Shown one piece after another: positions 47,001 through 59,788 of a DNA stretch of 64,000 bases. Source of the DNA: Erigeron canadensis (Eukaryota > Streptophyta > Magnoliopsida > Asterales > Asteraceae); NCBI RefSeq assembly GCF_010389155.1, contig NC_057765.1, forward strand, positions 39,575,559-39,639,558, in the 5' to 3' direction. The notes under the pieces were generated by a model. It was not told where the DNA came from and searched no databases. It saw nothing but the letters and a program-made list of their open reading frames with translations. Both the position numbers and the translations under genes were made by a program. The first letter of the stretch is position 1. Each line of letters begins with the position of its first letter.

Positions 47001-49472
47001 TTATATTTATTTTGAACATTGAATCGATGTTGTAAGGTGATTTATTACAATTTTCTTCCAAGCTAGGGTCTCATGTTTGAATCTCGTCACATGAAAATGT
47101 GGTAAAGGGCCTTAATAATGCTACACATGGTGATCAAATCATTTAGGACATTGTCAGGGTCGAACCAGTGTGGAGCCGTGGACGCATCCGAGTGTGTTAT
47201 TCATCAATCCGTTGCTTTTCAAAAATAAAACAAAATAACTATTTAGTTCTCACTCTAATTTTTGAGAGACAAAGAATAGATTTTGGGGTCTTTTGTAAAC
47301 TCATAATGCATTATAGATTGCTTTTAGGATGATTAAGCTTTTTGTGAACTTAAAACGAATATTTAACGTGAGTGTTTTAATTTTTCTATACGTATATATG
47401 TTATCACCAAACCAGCAAACCTACGTACACTCCGTATTTCTATTTGTTAAGATATATTTCTTCATTGAAACCTACAAAGTCAGTTTGGTACACCAAAGTT
47501 AAAAAATTAAGACTAATGTCATTCTCAAAATAAAGAATGTGATATTTGTACCACCATTTTTAATTAATGTACTACAATTATGCTATATTAATTGATTTGT
47601 AATGTCAGCTATAAAATTTATAAGTTGTAGTATATCAATCAAAATTTGTAACGTCGGAAATGATATATTTGCTCGAAAACCTTATTACATTACACTACAT
47701 ATGATAAATGTTACCACTTTCCCCCCCCCTAATTTCATCATATGATTTCAAAGAAATGTCCTAACGATAAAACCCTACACATTTATGAAAACTGAAGTAA
47801 AAGAGAAATTTTTATAATAGCCTTAATTCAGATGGTTAAAACTGTACAATGCACACATTTATGAAAATGAACTGAACGACAAAGAGGCAGTTGGGAAAGA
47901 TTCGTTCATAAGATTACATGGATGGTTATTTACGATTAATATAATAAATTATATACAATTATTGAACATGTAGGATAAGTTAAACTGGTAAGTAGATTGA
48001 GTCGTGGATCCAGAGACCTTTTCAGTTTAATCTAAAGTATTGAGTTTGATCATCTAGGATAGCAAGTCTTAAGATTTTTTCTCTCGAATACTTTGTAACG
48101 GTTTATGGTCAATATATTGTTGTCTAAAGTACGTACGAGCTTCACCATTACATAGTAAGGTTTTCCTAATTAATTTCATATCCTGACTGAATATTAAAAA
48201 AAAAAAAGATTGAGTTAGACTTTTTTTTTTTCATGGGTTGGGTTGAGTAGTTGAAGTGTCTTTTGAGATAAAAGTTGATATATGCTCGTAATCAGAGGTT
48301 CTTTTTCAAAAAAATCTTTGCTAGGATTTAAATGAAGTCTGAGGTTTAAGAATAAAGTTATTTAAATCTTAAATTCCACTATAATGCTATTTGGTTAGGT
48401 TTACGAGTATATTATTACTCATTATTATTATTATTTAGAGATATATCCTTTTCGTGGCTGGTTTCGAGGTCTTATCATGATTAACTTCAAAATGTTAATT
48501 ATGAATTTCTTGTGAGAACATTACACGTCTGAAAAAACCAGATTGTGATTGTTAGAAGGTTAAATTTTTTGTAAAAGGTAATCAGGATATTTATCTATAT
48601 TATAACTAAGTAAAAATGTTAGAGGGTACATTTAACATCCTTTAAGTTTTTTTATGCGTAAAACTCTCTGTTATAATAATTACTACTCGTATATAACTCT
48701 CTCATTTTTCGTAGAATTATTTTATAGGGAGAGAGGGTACGTAATTGAGTAATCCTATTATTCGTGAAAGAGTGAGAAGTAAGGAATTTAGAAAAGCCGG
48801 CCGTATCCAAAAACTCGATCATTATGTACATTATAACCAGAAATAGATCGATAAGTTGTAAAAATACAAATATAGCAGTTGTAAGTTATTTCATATACCT
48901 ACAAAAAAAGATTTTCTATCAAATTAGGTATCGTGTATTCACACATCTCATTTTTCATATCAAATCTCATATATACGTACACCACGTATATATAGGCGTG
49001 TTAATACTGATGTTATGATATTAGATAAGCCAAGTATGAAATTGGTTGATGGTTTATAAGTCTATGTATCTCCTCTTTCTTTGAGCTAGCTTTTGGGTGT
49101 GAGTTACTTATAGGCCAAGTATGAAATTGGTTAATGGTTTATACACATAGTTTATAACATGATGCGAAATTATTATGGGATGAGTTTATTTACATAGAAA
49201 TTAAGATTCCTAGCAACACCCTAATTGGAGTTACAATATCGACATAGAATCTTTGGGCTGTTTCACTTATTATTATTAGTGTATTTTTGAGTGGCATACA
49301 CTTTTTTTACTCAGATGATGACGCTTTCACGGGTACGTTGTCTGCTTATTGTTTCTAAGATAGCTCTGTCCACTTAATGCCACTGAAAAGCTTTTCAGTT
49401 ACACGCTCAAAAAGACTCGTAACTTTTTTTTTTTTCTTTATTTCTATTATTAAGTTTTATTATCAAGAATAA
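47001..49472. other. Intergenic region upstream of the ABC transporter
   Basis: About 2.5 kb of AT-rich sequence. At 48594 tctatattataactaagtaa resembles the 5' end of the Helitron-like elements at 23914 and 63771, followed by gagggtacatttaacatcc; no 3' end was found, so this is likely a remnant. A 20-bp phrase (gccaagtatgaaattggttg) repeats at 49028 and 49112. No convincing TATA box was identified close to the transporter start. Confidence 0.4.
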
Positions 49473-52400
49473 ATGATCGACCTGAAGCAAGAACAACGTA
49501 CTTTCATAATCATGCTAGACGGTTTTGTGAACGTTTTGTGTGGGAATCAAGATTGTTCTAACGTCATCCGAAAGAGTTGTGTGTCTGATATGTCGTTGGT
49601 TTTTTATCCGTTTTCGTGTTTAAATCATGTTTTAGTCATTTGTATTGACATATTGTTCTTGTTTATGTGTTTGTTTATCCTTTTAAATAACTTGTCGTCG
49701 AGAAAACCAGTCAGCCAACGACATTGGCTGACAGTTTTCTCGACGGTTTTCAATGGTTTTTTAGGCTTGGTGTATATAAGTTTTGGTATATGGACTATTG
49801 TAAGAAGCTTGATTGATGAAAAGAGTTTGGTACCGCTAGACGGGTGGCTCGTTTTAGTACTCCAAGGTGTCGTGTGGTTGTTGACTCTGAGTCTTGAATG
49901 GCGTTGGATTTTACCCAAGATATCGTCGGTTTTGATCATGTTGTTTACAATATTTCTCTGTTTTTCGTCGATATGGGAAGCTAGTGTAAACAAAGAGACG
50001 AGTCTTAAAGGTGTGCTACACATGTTGACTTTTCCGGGTGCTGTTTTGTTCCTTTTATGTGTTTTCACGGAGCCAAAACATACTAACGATACGCTTTATA
50101 CGCCTCTTCAAGCTAACGAGCCATCTGAAACGGACGAAAATGTTACTCCATTAAGTAAAGCAGGAGCTTTAAGTAAATTCACATTCTGGTGGCTCAATCC
50201 GGTGCTCATGAAAGGAAAACACAAAGTACTTGATGCTACCGATATCCCCAAGTTACGAAAGGAAGACAGAGCGGAAGTGTGTTATTCAAGATTTATGGAG
50301 ACATCAGAGAAACGAAAGAAAAAGACTATTTCGGGTGCTGGTGGTGATCAACCGTCCATGTTGTCAACATTGTTTCTTTGGAAATCTAAGGAGCTCGTGA
50401 TCACGGGGTTGTTTGCCCTTGTAAAAGTACTCTCTTTGGCTTCGGGACCTTTAATTCTCCGGGCTTTTATTCAGCTTTGCCAAGGGAAAGAAAGTTTTGA
50501 GCATGAAGGTTATTTTCTTACATTAGCACTATTTCTAGCCAAATGCCTGGAATCGATATCTGAGAGACAGCTAAACTTTAGAAATAGATTGATTGGGCTT
50601 CAAGTGAAATCTATGTTATGTGCAGCCATTTATCAGAAGCAACTACGGTTATCAAATGATGCCAGATTGCGTTACTCTGCGGGCGAAATAATGAATTACG
50701 CCACTGTGGATGCAACCAGAATAGGCGAATTCCCATTTTGGTTTCATCAGATATGGACAATAGGTCTGCAGATATGTCTTGGGATACTTATAATCTATTT
50801 CTCAATTGGAGTGGCAACATTTGCAGCTTTGTTAGTTGTAATCCTAACGGTTTTAGGAAATATTCCATTGGGTAAGTTGCAACATAGCAACCTAACAAAG
50901 CTCATGGCGGCACAAGACAGGAGGTTGAAGGCTATAACAGAGTCCATATCAAACATGAAGGTTTTGAAGTTGTACGCTTGGGAGACACATTTCCAAAAGG
51001 CAGCCGAGAAGTTGAGGAACGAAGAGTCAAATTGGCTATCAGCAGTTATCTCACAAAGAGGCCTGTATTTGATTCTTTTTTGGTCTTCACCTGCCATTGT
51101 AGCAGTTGTGACTTTCTACACATGTTATGTGATAGGGATCCCGCTTGATGCTAGTAATGTATTCACGTTTTTAGCAACAATACGGATTATTCAGGAGCCG
51201 ATAAGGCTCATTGCTGAGGTTGCAGCTGTATTTATTGAAGCTCGGGTTGCTTTAACTCGTATTCTCAAGTTTCTAGAAGCACCCGAGTTGCAGAGAGAAC
51301 CAAAGAATCATGTAAATGTGGAGCATGGATCAGTAATAATTAATTGTGAAATGATTTCATGGAATGATGACTCTTCAAAACCAACTCTGACTCAAGTAAA
51401 GCTTGATATAAAATCTGGTGAAAAGGTGGCTATATGCGGAGAGGTTGGGTCGGGTAAATCAACTCTTATATCAGCTATTCTAGGAGAGGTTCCAAACATA
51501 AAAGGCACAGTAAGTCTCTGCAGCATATCAAGTCTGCAAAACAACTCATATATATTAAAAATTTGTAACTGAATTTTCAAATTTCAGGTTCAAGTTTATG
51601 GAAAGGTGGCGTACGTTTCACAGACAGCATGGATCCAAACAGGGACTGTTAGAGAGAATATTCTATTCGGATCGTTAATGGATGATGCTAAGTATGATGA
51701 AGTGGTTAAAAAATGTTCACTTGTGAAAGATATCGAGATGTTTCCATTTGGGGATAAAACGATAATAGGAGAAAGAGGTGTGAATCTAAGTGGTGGACAA
51801 AAGCAAAGAGTTCAGCTTGCACGGGCGTTATACCAAGATGCAGATATATACCTATTGGATGATCCATTCAGTGCCGTTGATGCACATACTGCAGCCAGTT
51901 TATTCAAAGTAATCAGAGTTCTTTAGTCTAAATTTTTTTCCTGTAACAAAGTATATAAAATCCATTGACAATTTTTATCTGTAGGAATATATTATGGAAG
52001 CACTGTCAAGCAAGACGGTGTTACTTGTAACCCACCAAGTCGATTTCTTGCCTGCTTTTGATGACATCTTGGTGAGATCATTAGCTATGCAGATACTACT
52101 CCATTTTCTGATTTTTCAACATGTGATGGCTCTTAAATGCTTGTGGTTCCTTTGACAGTTAATGGCAGATGGGAAGATCGTGCAAACAGGAACTTATGCT
52201 CAGTTGCTTGATTCATGTAAAGAATTTCAGAACCTTGTCATTCAACTTAGCGATAATTCTGGTTCAGATAATCAAGCAGGCAATGCACCTCAACATATAT
52301 CTAAATCTGCAAATCAAGAAATCAAAAAAGTTTACATGAAAAAAGAGATAGAATCTTCTCTGGGAGAACAACTCATAAAGCAAGAAGAACGAGAAGAAGG

Positions 52401-55400
52401 GGACACCGGTCTAAAACCGTATAAACAGTATCTAAGCCAGAGCTACGGCTACTTCTACTTCTCTATGTCAGTTTTGTCACATTTCTCGTACATAATTGGA
52501 CAGTTTTTGCAGAATCTGTGGTTGGCTAAAGAAGTGCAGGGTTCTAGTGTCAAGGAATTGGATGTGTTGCTCGTATACATGCTCATCGCTTTTGTGATGA
52601 TGTTCTTTTTATACGGAAGATCTCATTTTGTAGTTAAACTGGGAGTTAGTACATCTATAGCAGTTTTTTCCAAGTTAATTAGGTCTCTCTTCCGAGCACC
52701 AATGTCATTCTATGACTCAACGCCCGTGGGAAGGATAATCAGCCGGGTAGTTCTACTAATGTAAAGTTGTAAACTATCATCATACTTGGATGAACTACAC
52801 GAAGCTTATGAATCACTTTCTTGTAGGTGTCATCTGATCTGAGCGTAGTGGACCTTGAACTGGCAATGAAGTTTACAGTCGGCATAGGCACGACAATGAA
52901 TACATACTTTAGTTTTGGTATCTTGGCTTTCCTAACTTGGCCTATTTTGTTTGTGATCATTCCAACAGTATATGTAACAATTCTTTTACAGGTAAAATTC
53001 TGTTCCATATATGAATTGGTCAATTGTGCTATTAGTTCCTTATGATAATATATGGTTTTCAACTCTCTATTTATCACACAGAAATTCTACTATGCTTCTG
53101 CAAAGGAGTTGATGCGATTAGATGGAACGAGCAAATCCTTTGTTGCGAGCCATTTAGCACAGTCAATTGCTGGAGCTGTTACCATCAGAGCTTTTGGAGA
53201 AGAAGACCGTTTCTTTTCAGAGCATTTGCACCTTATTGATGGCAATGCAAGTCCATTCTTTCACAGTTTTTCATCAAACGAATGGTTGATCCAACGTCTA
53301 GAAATACTATGTGCAATTGTCGTTTCTAGCTCTGCCTTAGCCATAACTTTGCTACCCTTTGACGCTTCTGACTCAGGTTTGAGACGCTAAACTACAAACC
53401 CTGAACAATACAAAAAACTAAATGTTTCTCTAACTATCAAACTGGAATAACAGGACTCATTGGAATGGCTCTTTCTTATGGTCTCTCGTTGAATATTTTT
53501 CTTGTAATTTCCGTGCAATACCAATGTCAGTTATCAAATCTAATAGTTTCTGTTGAAAGACTAGAGCAATACATGCATATTCCCAGTGAGGCCCCAGAAA
53601 TAATAGAAGCCAATCGACCATCAAGAAACTGGCCAAGTACTGGTAGAGTTGTCATTGAAAACCTTAAAGTAAGTAAGATCGTCAACTATTTATCCATTTT
53701 CAAGCTTTCCAAAGTTTATTGGTCATTTGTTTTCTTTATAAATATTTTGCAGATAAGATATCAGACAAATTCCCCGTTGGTACTTCAAGGAATCAGTTGC
53801 GTATTTGAAGGAGGGCACAAGATTGGAATAGTTGGCAGAACTGGTAGTGGAAAAACAACTTTGATTAGTGCTTTGTTTCGTTTAGTTGAACCTGCAGACG
53901 GAAGGATACTTATAGATGACTTAGATATCACTTGTATTGGACTTCATGACCTTAGATCTAGTTTTGGAATCATCCCACAAGAACCAACATTATTCAGTGG
54001 TTCCATACGATATAATCTTGACCCACTATCCGAGCATAGTGACCATGAAATATGGAAGGTATATTTTCCGAATTTAGACTTATGCTAATAAAACGATTCA
54101 ATCAAAAAAGGCAAACTTATCATGTTTTGCAGGTACTTGAAAAATGCCAACTCCAAGAGGTGATTCAAGATAAAAAGGAGGGGTTAGACTCGTTAGGTAA
54201 GAAGCTCAAACTTATTGACTTATGGTGTTGGATCGTTAGATAAAGATTTTTAAAAACCTATATAATAAGCAAGCTACACAACAGTTGTGCAAGATGGCTC
54301 GAATTGGAGTTTGGGACAACGGCAACTATTTTGTTTAGGACGGGCCCTTTTGAAGAGAAGAAAGATACTGGTACTTGATGAAGCCACTGCATCCATCGAC
54401 AATGCAACAGACACCATTATTCAGAAAACGATCCGAGAAGAGTTTAAAGAGTGTACAGTTATAACAGTTGCCCACAGAATACCAACTGTTATAGACTGCA
54501 CAATGGTACTTGTTATGAAGGATGGTGAGTCCAAATTCTTTTACATTAACTGGTAGTAGGAAGGGGATTAGATAATCTTTATAAGTTGCAGTCTCAATCT
54601 ACTGAGTGAACACAATAAATATCGAGGCATACGTATAAACAATCTTAAAATACTTCAAAGATAGACAATAAACGTTAAGGGAGATGATAAGAATAACCAT
54701 AAAACTGCTTCTACCAAGGAATCTTTTTTTTTGGTTTAAAAGGGTTGACAGGTTGTAAACAAGCTTCTTAAACGTGTTAGTTATGTCGGCCCTGTTATGA
54801 CGACCCAAACCCGGTTAGACCTAACCCATACTCATTTATTTACGTGTTGCCACCCATAACCAGTACCCATTATCAATTGAGGGATTGACAGTTTGATTCT
54901 TCATAGTTGGTCTTTAGTGCAAAATGGCTATCAATTTCATCAAAGTACCAGAAAAAAAAAAAAAAAAAAAAAAATTAGTTTCCTGGAATGTAACTATCTT
55001 TGACCGAATGTCTATAGTAGGAAAAAACTAAAGTTATGTGTATTGTATGTAAGCAACTTGAAAAAATGTTTATTGTATGTAAGAAAACATACGTGGCAAC
55101 CATATATAGGTGCCACTTGTCAGATTTTAATTGGTTGAAACGAAATTCTTACATACAATAAACATTATTTCAAAGTTGTTTACATACAATACACATAACT
55201 TTAGTTATTTCCTACTATAGACATTCGTTTAAAGTTTCTTACATTCGAGGAAACTAATCCCAAAAAAAAACTATTACTCTTTAAAAGACTGACAAATGTA
55301 AATAAGCCATGTTTCCTTTGGTTTCTTAAAATAAAATGTGTGTTCGCAAATTTTTGTGTAATGAAATTATATTTCACGTATGCTATACAGGAAAAGTGAT

Positions 55401-55494
55401 GGAATATGACAAGCCAACAACATTGATGAATGATCAAGCTTCCTTATTCGCACAGCTTGTAAACGAATACTGGGCGCAACATAAGAGGTCCTGA
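49473..55494 (+). CDS. ABCC10: ABC transporter C family member (ABCC10-like, MRP type)
   Basis: Full-length MRP transporter, expected to pump conjugated organic anions across tonoplast or plasma membrane. Eleven exons: 49473-51509, 51588-51908, 51985-52071, 52159-52746, 52827-52991, 53082-53376, 53454-53668, 53753-54058, 54133-54196, 54285-54524, 55391-55494; frame holds throughout, giving 1473 aa (1460 if the ATG at 49512 is used). Order: N-terminal TMD0 (about 30-210), linker with [23 protein letters not shown]1, NBD1 (Walker [10 protein letters not shown] near 656, signature LSGGQKQR near 747, Walker [13 protein letters not shown]), TMD2 from about 905, NBD2 (Walker [10 protein letters not shown] near 1265, signature WSLGQRQLF, Walker [13 protein letters not shown]). 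The NBD2 signature departs from LSGGQ, as usual in this family. AATAAA at 55786 is a likely poly(A) signal. Best resemblance is to ABCC10; substrates unknown. Confidence 0.93.
54974..55258. mobile_element. Foldback MITE, family A copy 2, in the last ABCC intron
   Basis: Ends attagtttcctggaatgtaa and ttacattcgaggaaactaat are inverted. The interior repeats the blocks of copy 1 (cgaatgtctatagtagg, aaagttatgtgtattgtatg, aatgtttattgtatgtaaga). It lies in intron 10 (54525-55390), just after a run of A residues. Confidence 0.75.
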
Positions 55495-55799
55495 TCGATT
55501 TAGGCATCTAGCTTGGTAACTTGCTACATTTCATACACAAGATATGCGAGAAATTTAACCATATGTCGCAAATTTGACAACTACACGGGGTACACAAATA
55601 CTTTCACCAGTCGAAAGGAGTGAAAATTTTTGGTACCGCGTGCATATATGTTACAGTAACAAGTTTACATTTTATGGTTATTTTTCTCCAGAAACTTTCA
55701 ATTTTTCTTGATTAATGTTGTTTGGATGTGATTTAGATTATAATTATCTAATGTACTTGGCACATTTCATCTGCCCTGTTACTTCAATAAAATAGTCTT

Positions 55800-58700
55800 T
55801 TTTTTTTTCTTTTACTTTGTTTGTATAGCATTATCTCTTGTACAAGTGCGCTTTCATAATAGTAATCGATAAATTTACCGCATAAGTTGATAAATATACT
55901 CACAATATGTGTCTGGCTGTAAAACTTGTACAGTGTGGTGACGTGGTTTGTTTCTCTTTCACAATAGATGAGTGTGACTGGCACTGCTGTTATCTCACTG
56001 AATTAGGCTGCACTATTGGGCTACTGCGTATATAACCTTTATTGGGCTATACTATTGGGCTACCCACTCACAAGCTTTTAGGTGTGGAGTTACTGTAGGG
56101 TGCTCCTGCCATCCTCCTATAGGTTCTTCTACTTTTAGAAAGTACTGTACCAACTATCACGGATGAAATTTGTATCATCTATCAAAGTTAAAACTCAAGT
56201 TCAGTTCATATCAGTCTGGTTCGAGACTTCAGTTATTTCATAGTATTTGCTAGAAAGGATATTTGGTGAACATTGTCAATTTGAGCCTTAAAACCTTAAT
56301 CCTAAACCCTCTTAATTCCAACGTTTGACTTTTCTAAGCACAAATAACTTATGTGTTAGTAACTTGACTTGGATCTTTTTTTATACGACTACTAGAATTG
56401 TATCCGTATAAAATATAAATAACATTGTGATGTATGGTTTATAAAATTATAAATTTTCTCTCGGTAATTTATTTTTTTTTTTTTTTGTGTAAATTTAAAG
56501 GTAAAATTCATTAACTTCAATTAGTACGTACGAAAATGGATGACGGTGGCCAAATGCTATATACAAATACAGATATTTAATCTCTTTATTATAATTTCAT
56601 TTGATTATTAATATTTCTTTTACTAGTTTGGTTGTTGTTTCAACATACTTTATTTTGTATTTATTTATCGGGAAATAATATATCCTCTCAAAAGTTAGCT
56701 TAAAAAACTTTCAACAATCATAAGATTGACATGTGGTCATATGGATTTCATTAATTCTCTATTCAAATTTTATCTCTTGATTTTATCATTTCTCATCATC
56801 TTATGATCTGAAAGATTTTGGGCTAATTGATCTAAAGAATTAGCCATTTTCCATTTTTTTTAAGTGTTTGAGTAAGTGGTCTATCAAATTTCAGGAAGGA
56901 AAAATAATTTGAACTCAGCGAGTGTTATGGGCTTTATTTTAGCCATCATTGTTGGGCTTGGATTTTTAGTCCGAAAAATGTTCACGATTTGGATTGGGTT
57001 TTGCAGCATGTTATTTCTAATATAATACTCGTATGTAATCTAGAAATCTGTTAATGACTTCCCATTTCAAATGTCCTAATTTGAATTTCAAAGTCTTTTT
57101 CATTTAACTTTAACCGTAAGTATCTTTATATGAACTTTACAATAGTTAATGAAACTTATATCACTGAAAAATACATCAAAAACTCAATTCATTCATATAT
57201 TTTATATCAAGTGTCGTAAAACATAACAAAAGATAATTATGGTCAAATTTTAAGAAAAAAATTTTGAAAGTCAAACTATGATACTTAAAATGGGACGAAG
57301 GGTTTATGAGTGGTTACATATATATATATACAAACATCATCCATGTAAGTCATGACATAAAAGGAAAAAATTGTATATCTAAGTCGAATATTTAATAGCT
57401 TAATGAAAAGAAAAAAAAATCATCAACCTAAAATTCAACCTTTAGAATTCCATATTTCGTAAAACAAATAATTTACATTATTAATCATTTATCTTTCAAC
57501 CGCCCCCACCATCACACCGTCGCTGCAACTACTGTCGCATTACGAGAGTACCATGCTAGTTAGTGAATGAAAAGACACACGAAACTAAGTGCCTAGAGCA
57601 TTACATAAAGAAAGGGGTATTTAAAAGCTAATTCTTCCATCTAAAATTTATGCCATACGTTGTTCATAACACAATGTGGAGATTTATAGATTAAGTCATC
57701 AGACATACTTATCAAGAATCATTGAGCTAATTATTGTTTACTCCATTTATCTCAAATTAGAAAGGAAAAGCATAAGCATAAATAATAAATTAAATGAAAA
57801 CGTATAATAATTTGTTGTGAAGAATTTGTGCTTTTCCCACAAAATACAAAGAAAATGGCACATGAGTTTTTTAAACTGAAAAGATCCATCCATAGAAAAG
57901 GCACATGAGTTTTTTTTTTCTCTTTGATAAATGAAAAAAGAACAACATGTCTTATCATTATATTCCATAATACATATTTATATTAGTATATACATATACA
58001 TATAGAAAATAAAGTTTCAAATAACTAGGATTGTTTTTTATTCTAAAAGATTATCCCGGTTAGACTTTATTCCACATAAAAGTTCAAATACTATGGAGGT
58101 ATGACATATGTCATATTACTTCTTCCCTGCACTTAATTGTAAAGATGTTAGCTGCAGTTAATTTGTGGCAATCATGTATGTTTTAGAACATGAAAGCTTA
58201 ATATGGAAACTATTGTTAAAAAGTTACTTGTAATTGTGTGGACCTTTTATACGGTTGCTGCATAGATTCCTTGCTCTAATCTACCCTTGAAGAGCTTAGT
58301 AATCTTCAATAATTCATCAACAACTTTTCACATGTGATTTAAATAATTAATCCGTCGGTGTATGATAACTTAGGTTATATATAAACTAATTAAACTTTTG
58401 AAAGTTAGGCCATGTTTATTTAAATTTGTTGCTAATGTTTAGTTACTCGTACAAATCGTATAAATTTTCCTATTAGAAAGTTAAAGTAGAATCTAGTATT
58501 ACTATAAGTAATCTTTCTTAAATTTGGCCATTTATGGTGTTGGGGAATTTGATGACCAACTTTTATACTTTGTAAAAAGTAAATAATTTGCAAAATATCA
58601 TATAATTAATATGATTGATTCTCTACTGTTGAACAAAGTTTCAAATGCTTCTTGTCTCCTAAATAATATTATAGATTTATGTTTTTTATATATAGTTATA

Positions 58701-59461
58701 TTCAACTTTATTTCACAATGGCGACAGAACGAATTCGATCAATTATGACATATGGTACGTATGTAGTCGACTAACATTAATGTGCTTTTGGCACATTCAA
58801 CATCTTTTTAGAAATGAAGTTATTCTCTCATTAAAATAAAAACTTTAGTAACAATTATTGCTAATAAATTTTACAACGTATCAAAATTAAGTATCTCTTC
58901 AAGTAAGCAAATAACCAGTTAATTTCCTTATTTTTTTTCTTCATATCATTTCGTTAGGCACTCCAACATACTAGTATTTTATTTGGTTCGCTAGCTATAA
59001 ATATAGATTAATTTTCTAAATTATTACATATCACAGACACATTAATCCCAAATGTAATTAGATATCTTCGATTGTAACCTTCATATGTACTGTAAGACTT
59101 TTGTTAGTTTTATTTTCTATTTAATGACTCAAATATTATTATATTATTATATAAGTTAAAAAATGACAAATGTAATCCGTTTTTTTTTTTTAATCTTATC
59201 ATTTAATTCTGGCACATAATTAGAAAGATTTTTATGAAGTTGAGTCAGAAAGATTTATCATTTTAGCCCAGGTGAATTGAAGTAGTATGTGTCACTTCTT
59301 GAGATGGTCTCCTTTTGTCCAAACGAACGAACGATATATTAACGTCCTTACTTATTGAATATTCAGTAGAGGAAGATTACATTTCGCTTTGTGTGTATGT
59401 TTTGAGCGAATATATATCGGTACGTTTTCCTTTACTTCTGCAACTACAACTGCCGTTATCT
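55800..59461. other. Intergenic, no gene seen
   Basis: About 3.7 kb without a recognisable gene. A decayed Helitron 3' end (cgtcgctgc...gtcgcattacgagagtacca followed by tgctag and T) lies at about 57512-57559. Remaining sequence is AT-rich with only chance open frames. Confidence 0.45.
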
Positions 59462-59478
59462 CAAGTCTTATTTGCTTT

Positions 59479-59771
59479 TTTTTTTTTTTTGAAAAGACAA
59501 ATTTCATTCAACAACAACAAGAATTACAAATGAGGTCTTTGTAAAATAAAAATAAAAAAATAAGTAAAAAATAAAAAAAAAAAAAACTATGAATTTACAC
59601 GACCCTAAAGCATCTCCAGTCATTCCACTCCTGATTAAACTTTGAAGCTTGATTTGTTAACCATAAGAAACCCAAAGCTTGAACATTTTGTACAATCTGT
59701 TGTGCCAAAACCGAAATCCCATTAAAGAAATTTTTATTCCTTGCCTTCCATAGCCTTCTACAAGCAATCAA
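59479..59771 (-). mobile_element. 5'-truncated LINE with poly(A) and 17-bp TSD
   Basis: A 3'-terminal LINE piece of about 290 bp. The minus strand ends in a poly(A) run (T run at 59476-59490 on plus) after an A-rich 3' UTR. Both sides carry the same 17 bp, caagtcttatttgcttt, at 59462-59478 and 59772-59788, the mark of target-primed reverse transcription. The 5' part was lost, as usual for LINEs. Confidence 0.92.
59595..59771 (-). pseudogene. C-terminal fragment of LINE reverse transcriptase (zf-RVT region)
   Basis: The fragment reads ACRRLWKARNKNFFNG, VLAQQIVQNVQALGFLWLTN, then SKFNQEWNDWRCFRVV and stop. This matches the extreme C-terminus of plant L1-type ORF2, the LWKARN...FLW...W..W block that follows the RT zinc-binding domain. 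The frame is open to the truncation point, consistent with a young insertion. Confidence 0.75.
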
Positions 59772-59788
59772 CAAGTCTTATTTGCTTT

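Noticed and set aside
49625..50068. Open frame of 147 codons on the minus strand
   Set aside because: Antisense to the first exon of the ABC transporter and without motif; explained by codon bias of the coding strand.
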